A stretch of 7,787 nt of DNA from Clostridia bacterium (GTDB lineage: Bacteria > Bacillota > Clostridia > Peptostreptococcales > Anaerovoracaceae), in contig JAIKZT010000282.1 of the NCBI GenBank assembly GCA_024682015.1, positions 1-7,787 on the forward strand, in the 5' to 3' direction. Below are positions 1 to 4,047 of this stretch, in pieces. How positions within the stretch are numbered: position 1 is the first letter of the stretch; each line of letters starts with the position of its first letter. The notes below the pieces were generated by a model. That model ran no database searches, was not told where the DNA came from, and was given only the letters and a program-made list of their open reading frames with translations. The translations under genes were made by a program, and so were the position numbers.

Positions 1-123
1 TCGTTCCGGGATTCCTGCTACGGGTTTTCCCTGCGGGCGGAGTTCGTCAAGCGCTCGCACGCGCCCATAGGCGGAAAGGAGCAGCGCCATGGGGTGGTGG
101 AACAGGTTCACGGCTATCTTTAG
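1..123 (+). CDS. 3' end of a Tad-cluster-type protein (partial, family not recognised)
   Basis: Frame 1 is open from the window edge to a TAG at 121-123 and gives 40 residues, including the segments CYGFSLRAEFVKRSH and VVEQVHGYL. The start lies outside the window. The next gene begins inside it: its ATG at 89 and its ribosome binding site at 77-81 both lie within this reading frame, a 35-nt overlap that suggests translational coupling in one operon. Because the downstream gene is TadE-like, this is probably another component of the same pilus or secretion cluster. That rests on context only, since 40 residues do not identify the family. Frame 2 also runs from the edge but stops at 68-70. Frame 3 is open further, but its translation is low in complexity. 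I prefer frame 1 for its mixed composition and its typical operon overlap. Confidence 0.55.
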   Translation, partial: SFRDSCYGFSLRAEFVKRSHAPIGGKEQRHGVVEQVHGYL

Positions 124-922
124 GAAAAAACTGAAGGAAACGGACGGCTCTGTGATCGTGGACGCGGCGCTGTGCATCCCTGTTTTCTGCGTGGCGCTCG
201 CGCTGCTGCTCGGGCTGGTGCGCCAGACCGCTTACGAGGAGAGCCTGGCTTATGGAGCTGCGATGGCTGCGGAAACGGTGACCCGCGCCGGCATTGCCAT
301 TCAGATCGGCAGGCCTCTTGCGGAGGATGACGCGGGAAGACTATTGCTGTCCGGCGGCGAGTGGGCGCTGTTCAGTTGGAAGGCAGCGGACGCGGCATCT
401 GGCGGTTCCCGGGATCCGAAGGCCAGGACAAGCCTGTTTCTGACGGATCAGGAGGCATCTTTGCGCAGCGGGCGCCGGGTGGACGGGCTCGTGCGCGCGA
501 GCGTTCATGCGGAGGAAAGGATTCGCCTGCCACTGCTCGATCCCTTTTGGCCGGGCCCGCAGCGCAGCGTTCTGTTTCGGCCGTGGCGGGGAGAATCCCA
601 CCAGGCGGACGCTTCCGATGAAAGAGTCTACGTCTTTCCGCATTATGGAGAGCGGTATCACGCGGCGGGATGCCGCATCCTGCGGCAGGGGAGCGTGGAG
701 GAGATCCTGACGGCCTCGCTGAAGCGCCGGTATCGCCCCTGCAAGATCTGTCATCCGGAAAAACTGTCCTTCGGCAGCATCGTCTTTCTGTTTTCGGACG
801 GGTCATCGGTGTACCACCGCAAGGAATGCGCGTCCATCACGAAGTATTACGTGAGCATGCCCCTGAGCGAAGCGGAAAGCGAAGGGTATACGCCCTGCGC
901 GTACTGCCGCGGCGGGAACTGA
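89..922 (+). CDS. TadE-like pseudopilin/membrane protein with two C-terminal HxxxC-CxxC modules
   Basis: This 277-aa protein starts at an ATG with AGGAG at 77-81, 7 nt upstream. Residues 1-18 are basic. They are followed by DGSVIVDAALCIPVF and a hydrophobic helix to about residue 44, which is the TadE/TadG layout (usually GSxxVEAAL), with Asp25 where the family normally has Glu. TadE-like proteins are minor pseudopilins of Tad (type IVc) pili, anchored in the membrane by this helix. Residues 50-170 form an extracytoplasmic region I do not recognise. The C terminus carries two tandem modules of identical spacing: His191, Cys195, Cys218, Cys221 and His243, Cys247, Cys270, Cys273. They resemble the short YHxxxC...GYTPCxxC metal-binding module found at the ends of many Firmicutes secreted proteins, so each probably binds one zinc (inference). 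The gene overlaps the preceding one and appears to be the last of its operon. The TadE-like assignment is fairly secure; the role of the modules is unknown. Confidence 0.8.
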   Translation: MGWWNRFTAIFRKKLKETDGSVIVDAALCIPVFCVALALLLGLVRQTAYEESLAYGAAMAAETVTRAGIAIQIGRPLAEDDAGRLLLSGGEWALFSWKAADAASGGSRDPKARTSLFLTDQEASLRSGRRVDGLVRASVHAEERIRLPLLDPFWPGPQRSVLFRPWRGESHQADASDERVYVFPHYGERYHAAGCRILRQGSVEEILTASLKRRYRPCKICHPEKLSFGSIVFLFSDGSSVYHRKECASITKYYVSMPLSEAESEGYTPCAYCRGGN

Positions 923-935
923 CCCGCACAATACG

Positions 936-968
936 CAACAGAAAAGAGCCGGAGAACATCCGGCTCTT
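936..968 (-). terminator. Intrinsic terminator of the zinc-ribbon gene
   Basis: A perfect 10-bp stem (AAGAGCCGGA at 944-953 and TCCGGCTCTT at 959-968) encloses a 5-nt loop. Read on the minus strand, the stem is followed by a T-rich run (TTTTCTGTT including the stem end), so it fits the zinc-ribbon gene, whose stop is about 28 nt away. On the plus strand the stem is followed by CAGGTC and no T tract. It may still slow plus-strand transcription of the TadE-like gene, but no real plus-strand terminator is visible. Confidence 0.8.
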
Positions 969-995
969 CAGGTCTAGGCTATTGAACTTTCGAAT

Positions 996-1169
996 TTATT
1001 CTGCAGCGGCTTCTTCCTTGGCTCTTCTGGCAGCCTTGCGCTTTTCTCTGCATTCCTTGCATCTCTTGGGTTCGTTGTCGAAACCTTTTGCTTTATAGAA
1101 TTCCTGCTCTCCAACGGTGAAGATGAATTCCTTTCCGCAATCCTGACAAATTAATGTCTTGTCTTCCAT
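996..1169 (-). CDS. Small zinc-ribbon protein (CxxC...CxxC), 57 aa
   Basis: The minus strand reads ATG (1167-1169) to TAA (996-998). The protein starts MEDKTLICQDCGKEF and continues through VGEQEFYKAKGF and RCKECREKRKAA to an Ala/Glu/Lys-rich tail. Cys8 and Cys11, with Cys37 and Cys40, form a four-cysteine zinc ribbon. This pattern, including the GEQEFY-KGF core, matches the short probable zinc-ribbon family widespread in Firmicutes, whose biochemical role is not established. The basic region after the second CxxC could contact nucleic acid (inference). The start is supported by AAGGAG (1178-1183), 8 nt upstream. The gene stands alone, with its own promoter (1215-1242) and terminator (936-968). 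It is divergent from ispH-rpsA and convergent with the TadE-like gene. Confidence 0.9.
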   Translation of the reverse strand: MEDKTLICQDCGKEFIFTVGEQEFYKAKGFDNEPKRCKECREKRKAARRAKEEAAAE

Positions 1170-1214
1170 GGCTTTTTCTCCTTAGCGGTTCTGTAGTAGA
1201 ATAGAGTCGGAATA

Positions 1215-1242
1215 ATCATATCGTACTTTACGGATTTGTCAA
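1215..1242 (-). promoter_or_regulatory. Sigma-A-type promoter of the zinc-ribbon gene
   Basis: On the minus strand there is a perfect -35 box, TTGACA (1237-1242), then 16 bp, then the -10 box TATGAT (1215-1220), one mismatch from consensus. Transcription would begin near 1208 and give a leader of roughly 40 nt before the ATG at 1169, with AAGGAG in between. This is the best sigma-A-like promoter in the window and suggests strong expression of the small zinc-ribbon gene. Confidence 0.85.
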
Positions 1243-1259
1243 CAATTTTTTGAATTGTT
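1241..1259. repeat. 7-bp inverted repeat between divergent promoters, possible operator
   Basis: AACAATT (1241-1247) and AATTGTT (1253-1259) form a perfect inverted repeat with a 5-nt spacer, giving a 19-bp dyad. Its left end overlaps the zinc-ribbon -35 box by 2 bp, and its right end stops 2 bp short of the proposed ispH -35 element. A dimeric regulator bound here could affect both promoters. No regulator is identified, and in an AT-rich spacer a dyad of this size can occur by chance. Confidence 0.4.
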
Positions 1260-1261
1260 TT

Positions 1262-1291
1262 GGGACATTTTCAAAATAATTGCGGTACAAT
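1262..1291 (+). promoter_or_regulatory. Probable promoter of ispH-rpsA
   Basis: The -10 box TACAAT (1286-1291) has one mismatch to TATAAT. At 18-bp spacing the -35 position reads GGGACA (1262-1267), matching four of six consensus bases. The predicted start, near 1298, lies about 24 nt before the GTG codon and just upstream of the purine-rich ribosome binding region (1301-1310). Confidence 0.6.
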
Positions 1292-1321
1292 GATGGATAG
1301 AAGGAAAGGAAACGAAAAATC

Positions 1322-3334
1322 GTGAAGCATACGGTAACGATAGCCGAACATGCAGGCTTTTGCTTCGGCGTCAAAAGAGCGGTGGATACCGCCTATAGCC
1401 TGCTTGAAGATGCGCAAAAGACCGGCCGGAAGGTGTACTGCCTCGGCTCGCTCATCCACAACAGGATCGTGACGGACGAACTGGAAAAGCAGGGGCTCCT
1501 CACGATCAGCTGCGTCGAGGAGGCGGAGGCGGGCAGCGTACTGCTGATCAGGGCTCACGGCGAGCCAAACGGCACGTACGAAAAAGCCCTTGCGAAGCAG
1601 GTGGATATCTGCGACGCCACCTGTCCCAACGTTCGGCGCATCCACGAGCTTGCCAAGCAGGCGGGAGAAGCGGGGCGCGGCGTCTTCGTCATCGGAGATC
1701 CGGCTCATCCGGAGGTCATCGGCATCCTCGGGTCCACGAGCAGGCCACTGGGCGCCGCGGATGACCCCGCCGCATGCCTGGCGCTCGCGGAACAGCTGAA
1801 GGACGTTCCCGTAACAGCGCTGGCGCAGACGACGATTACCCGGGAAAAATACGAAGCGTGCTGCGAGGCGCTGCGGTCCGTCTGCTCGGATCTGAAGGCG
1901 GAGAACACCATTTGCAGCGCGACGAAGCTGCGTCAGGAGGCAGCTTCGTCGCTGGCGGAAAAGAGCGACTGCATGGTCGTGATCGGGGACAGAAACAGCT
2001 CCAACTCCCGAAAACTCGAGTCGATCTGCCGCGAAAAATGCCCCGTTACATTTTTTGTTGAAAAAATCGACGATCTACCATTGCAAGAGTTGAAAAAGTA
2101 TAATAAAATAGGCGTTGCAGCGAGTGCATCCGCACCGCAACTAATAATTTTGGAGGTTATTGCTAACATGAGTGAAGTACTCACAAACGACCAGAACACA
2201 GAAATGAACGACATGTCCGCTTTCATGGACGAGATCGAAAAGTCTCTCAAGCTTCCCGGGAGAGGCGAAGTGGTTACGGGAACTGTTGTTCAGGTCACAA
2301 AAGACTACGTGGTTGTCAACCTGGGCTGCAAGAAAGACGGCATGCTCCCCAAGGAAGAAGTCACGCTGGAAGACGATCAGGAACTGACTGCGGCATTTAA
2401 GGAAGGCGACGAAGTGCAGGCTAAAGTCATCAAGACAGACGATGGCGATGGCAACATCCTCCTGTCCAAGAAGAAGCTCCAGTCCGGAGAAAACTGGGAA
2501 GAGATCAACGCCGCGCTGGAGAGCAAGGAAGTTGTAAATGTTACCGTTCTGAAGGAAGTCAAGGGCGGCGTCATCGCAGCCTACAAGGAAGTTTCCGGCT
2601 TCATTCCCATGTCTCAGCTGGCGGATCACTACGTGGAGAACGCCGAAGAGTTCATCGGAAAGACTCTGCCTGTCAAGGTCACGAGAGTGGATCAGCGCAG
2701 AAACAAGGCCGTCTTCTCCCACAAGGCTTTCCTCACGGAAGAGAAGCATAAGAAGATCGCGGAGATCTGGGAGACCCTCAACGTCGGCGACGTCGTCGAA
2801 GGCAAGGTCATGCGGTTCACCGATTACGGCGCATTCGTGGACATCGGCGGCATCGACGGCCTGCTCCACATTTCCGAGATCAGCTGGGGCAAGCTCCGCC
2901 ATCCGCAGGAAGCTCTGTCCATCGGCCAGATCATCAACGTCAAGATCCTGAGCATGAACCCCGAAAAGGGCAAGATCTCTCTGGGTCTCAAGCAGAACGC
3001 TCCCGAACCCTGGTCCGTCATCGACGAGAACTACCACGAAGGGGACGTCGTTACCGGCAAGGTAGCGCAGATCAAGGAATACGGCGCCTTCGTCGAACTG
3101 GCGCCCGGCCTCGACGGTTTGGTACACATCTCTGAAGTCGCTCACAAGAGAGTGGGCAAGATCTCCGACGAACTGCAGATCGGTCAGGAGATCCAGGCGA
3201 AGATCCTGGAGATCGACAAGGAGAAGAGAAGAATCTCCCTGTCTATTAAGGCTACACTGCCCCTCCCCACAGCGGAGGCCACTAAGGCCGCAGAACCCGC
3301 CAAGGAAGAGGCACAGCCTGCTGAAGAAGCGTAA
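1322..3334 (+). CDS. ispH-rpsA: IspH-RpsA fusion: HMBPP reductase joined to ribosomal protein S1
   Basis: This is a 670-aa protein with a GTG start. An in-frame TAG at 1298-1300 rules out a longer form, and AAGGA repeats at 1301-1310 serve as ribosome binding site. Residues 1-282 are IspH, the [4Fe-4S] enzyme that reduces HMBPP to IPP and DMAPP in the last step of the MEP isoprenoid pathway. Cluster ligands are Cys14 (GFCFGV), Cys101 (DATCPN) and Cys198 (TICSAT). Active-site residues include His46 (LIHN), His79 (RAHG), His129 and Glu131 (HPEVIG), Thr170/171 (QTT), the NSSNSRK segment and Ser270. Residues 283-670 are S1, which helps mRNA bind the 30S subunit, with four S1 domains at about 315-384, 402-468, 488-556 and 574-643; the last two carry the typical DYGAFV/EYGAFV and GLLHIS/GLVHIS motifs. 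The tail is Ala/Glu/Pro-rich. The fusion is known in Clostridia. Internal promoter, ribosome binding site and ATG signals suggest S1 is also made separately (388 aa from Met283). Confidence 0.95.
   Translation: MKHTVTIAEHAGFCFGVKRAVDTAYSLLEDAQKTGRKVYCLGSLIHNRIVTDELEKQGLLTISCVEEAEAGSVLLIRAHGEPNGTYEKALAKQVDICDATCPNVRRIHELAKQAGEAGRGVFVIGDPAHPEVIGILGSTSRPLGAADDPAACLALAEQLKDVPVTALAQTTITREKYEACCEALRSVCSDLKAENTICSATKLRQEAASSLAEKSDCMVVIGDRNSSNSRKLESICREKCPVTFFVEKIDDLPLQELKKYNKIGVAASASAPQLIILEVIANMSEVLTNDQNTEMNDMSAFMDEIEKSLKLPGRGEVVTGTVVQVTKDYVVVNLGCKKDGMLPKEEVTLEDDQELTAAFKEGDEVQAKVIKTDDGDGNILLSKKKLQSGENWEEINAALESKEVVNVTVLKEVKGGVIAAYKEVSGFIPMSQLADHYVENAEEFIGKTLPVKVTRVDQRRNKAVFSHKAFLTEEKHKKIAEIWETLNVGDVVEGKVMRFTDYGAFVDIGGIDGLLHISEISWGKLRHPQEALSIGQIINVKILSMNPEKGKISLGLKQNAPEPWSVIDENYHEGDVVTGKVAQIKEYGAFVELAPGLDGLVHISEVAHKRVGKISDELQIGQEIQAKILEIDKEKRRISLSIKATLPLPTAEATKAAEPAKEEAQPAEEA
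1919..1952 (+). repeat. 13-bp perfect hairpin inside the ispH part
   Basis: GCGACGAAGCTGC (1919-1931) and GCAGCTTCGTCGC (1940-1952) are perfectly complementary around an 8-nt loop, GTCAGGAG. The stem codes for the residues just after cluster ligand Cys198 (ATKLRQEAASSL). No T-run follows, so it is not an intrinsic terminator. A stable mRNA hairpin here could be a processing or pausing element upstream of the rpsA part; that role is inference. Confidence 0.6.
2075..2104 (+). promoter_or_regulatory. Candidate internal promoter for rpsA, inside the ispH part
   Basis: A perfect -10 hexamer, TATAAT, sits at 2099-2104 (codons of Tyr260-Asn261) in an AT-rich stretch of an otherwise GC-rich gene. 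With an 18-bp spacer, the -35 position CTACCA (2075-2080) matches only three of six bases, so the promoter would be weak in that element. A start near 2111 would give a leader of about 57 nt with GGAGG before Met283. Codons here (TAT, AAT, ATA, CTA, TTG, AGT) are unlike the rest of the gene, consistent with selection on the DNA itself. Confidence 0.45.
2152..2170 (+). promoter_or_regulatory. Internal ribosome binding site and ATG for free S1 protein
   Basis: GGAGG (2152-2156) precedes an in-frame ATG (2168-2170, Met283) by 11 nt, slightly longer than ideal. Met283 begins MSEVLTND, directly after the last IspH helix and about 32 residues before the first S1 domain, just where a stand-alone S1 would start. 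The product would be 388 aa, a normal length for a Firmicutes four-domain S1. Confidence 0.6.
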
Positions 3335-3362
3335 GCAAAACGCCAAGTTTCTCAGATCATCG

Positions 3363-3403
3363 GCCCCAAGCGCCTTTTCCGGCGTTTGGGGCTTGCTTGC
3401 TTT
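3363..3403 (+). terminator. Intrinsic terminator after ispH-rpsA
   Basis: GCCCCAAGCGCC (3363-3374) pairs with GGCGTTTGGGGC (3381-3392) over 12 bp with one G-U pair and a 6-nt loop. It is followed by TTGCTTGCTTT, a T-rich but interrupted tail, so termination may be partial and the next gene could be read through. The 28-nt gap between the rpsA stop (3334) and the stem is normal. Confidence 0.75.
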
Positions 3404-3415
3404 ACAGACAGACCC

Positions 3416-3943
3416 ATGAACGAAGACAAGAGAACGAACATCATACTGATCGGCATGCCCGGCAGCGGCAAGACCACGGTCGGCCGCATCCTCGCGGACA
3501 AGCTGGACCTGCTGCAGGCGGACGGCGACAAGATCATCATCGAGTCGGAAGGCCGGCCGCTGCAGGAGATCCTGGACACGGAAGGGAAGGAGTATTTCCT
3601 GTCCCTGGAAGGCCGCGTGCTTGCGAGCCTGAACTACGAGAACTACATCATCTCGCCCGGCGGCAGCGCCTGCTACTATCCGGACGCGATGAAGCACCTG
3701 TCCGAGATCGGCCACATCATCTATCTCAACGTGGAGTTTCCGGAGATAGAGCGGCGGGTCACGAACCTGGAGACCCGCGGCATCGTGTTCAAACCGGGGC
3801 AGACGTTCGAGGATCTGTATAACGAGCGCAAACCGCTGTACGAGAAGTACGCGGAATACGTCGTCTGTTCCACCGGCCAGGATCCGGAGGAGACGGCGAA
3901 CGAAGTCCTGAAGCTCCTGGGATACGACATCCCCGAGGAATAA
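3416..3943 (+). CDS. Shikimate-kinase-like P-loop kinase, substrate uncertain
   Basis: This 175-aa protein has the length and fold pattern of AroK, which phosphorylates shikimate in aromatic amino acid synthesis. Walker A is GMPGSGKT (residues 13-20). Asp36 and Asp38 match the DxD metal and substrate site, and the lid region around Arg121 and Arg138 (NERKPLYEKYA) fits the family. Two hallmark positions differ. The FR of the shikimate site is Phe61-Leu62 (YFLSLE), so the substrate-binding arginine is lost, and the GGG motif is PGGSAC (Gly82-Gly83-Ser84). No other aro gene is nearby. It may therefore act on another small hydroxylated substrate (inference), though annotation pipelines would call it shikimate kinase. 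The ATG at 3416 is the only reasonable start: it precedes Walker A by the right distance but has no clear Shine-Dalgarno. An in-frame TTG at 3386 lies inside the preceding terminator. Expression may depend on readthrough from rpsA or on an unseen promoter. Confidence 0.8.
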   Translation: MNEDKRTNIILIGMPGSGKTTVGRILADKLDLLQADGDKIIIESEGRPLQEILDTEGKEYFLSLEGRVLASLNYENYIISPGGSACYYPDAMKHLSEIGHIIYLNVEFPEIERRVTNLETRGIVFKPGQTFEDLYNERKPLYEKYAEYVVCSTGQDPEETANEVLKLLGYDIPEE

Positions 3944-3954
3944 AGGTCTCTGCG

Positions 3955-3982
3955 GCCGCCCTTTGCGGGCGGCTCTTTTTTT
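3955..3982 (+). terminator. Intrinsic terminator after the shikimate-kinase-like gene
   Basis: GCCGCCC (3955-3961), loop TTTGC and GGGCGGC (3967-3973) form a perfect GC-only 7-bp stem, followed by TC and seven T residues (3976-3982). It begins 12 nt after the TAA and is the most canonical terminator in the window. Confidence 0.92.
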
Positions 3983-4004
3983 ATGCTTGGATTCAGCGTA
4001 TAAT
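3976..4004 (+). promoter_or_regulatory. Likely promoter of the lyase-amidohydrolase operon
   Basis: A perfect TATAAT (3999-4004) stands 40 nt before the start codon at 4045. The -35 position at 17-bp spacing falls in the T tract of the preceding terminator (TTTTTT, 3976-3981), a poor match, so the promoter may need an activator or rely on the -10. The leader would be about 34 nt and carry AGGAGG at 4031-4036. No operator or riboswitch-like structure is visible. Confidence 0.55.
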
Positions 4005-4030
4005 GGAAATGAAAACTTTATGCATCAGTT

Positions 4031-4047
4031 AGGAGGCAATGAGTATG
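4031..4047 (+). promoter_or_regulatory. Ribosome binding site that selects the second of two ATGs
   Basis: A full AGGAGG (4031-4036) is followed by in-frame ATGs at 4039 and 4045. The first is only 2 nt away, too close for initiation. The second is 8 nt away, the ideal distance. The lyase therefore probably starts at 4045 (MVQLYPEF) and not at 4039. Confidence 0.8.

Noticed and set aside
944..968. The same hairpin as a plus-strand terminator for the TadE-like gene
   Set aside because: No T tract follows on the plus strand; the T-rich tail is on the minus strand, so it is assigned to the zinc-ribbon gene.
3338..3387. AAACGCC (3338-3344) could pair with GGCGTTT (3381-3387) as an alternative to the terminator stem, like an attenuator
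   Set aside because: Only 7 bp against a 12-bp terminator stem, with no leader peptide or ligand-binding structure; probably coincidence.
3386..3415. In-frame TTG at 3386 as the start of the kinase gene
   Set aside because: It lies inside the terminator hairpin arm, has no ribosome binding site and adds a non-family N-terminal extension; ATG 3416 gives the normal length.
2141..3715. Long minus-strand open frames opposite rpsA, the lyase (4018-5616) and the amidohydrolase (5734-7344)
   Set aside because: They mirror strongly supported plus-strand genes in GC-rich DNA, have no recognisable domains and are rich in Arg/Ala/His/Val as expected of antisense shadows. The first also crosses a terminator and two genes.
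4039..4044. First ATG at 4039 as the start of the lyase
   Set aside because: AGGAGG ends only 2 nt upstream, too close for initiation; the ATG at 4045 has 8-nt spacing.
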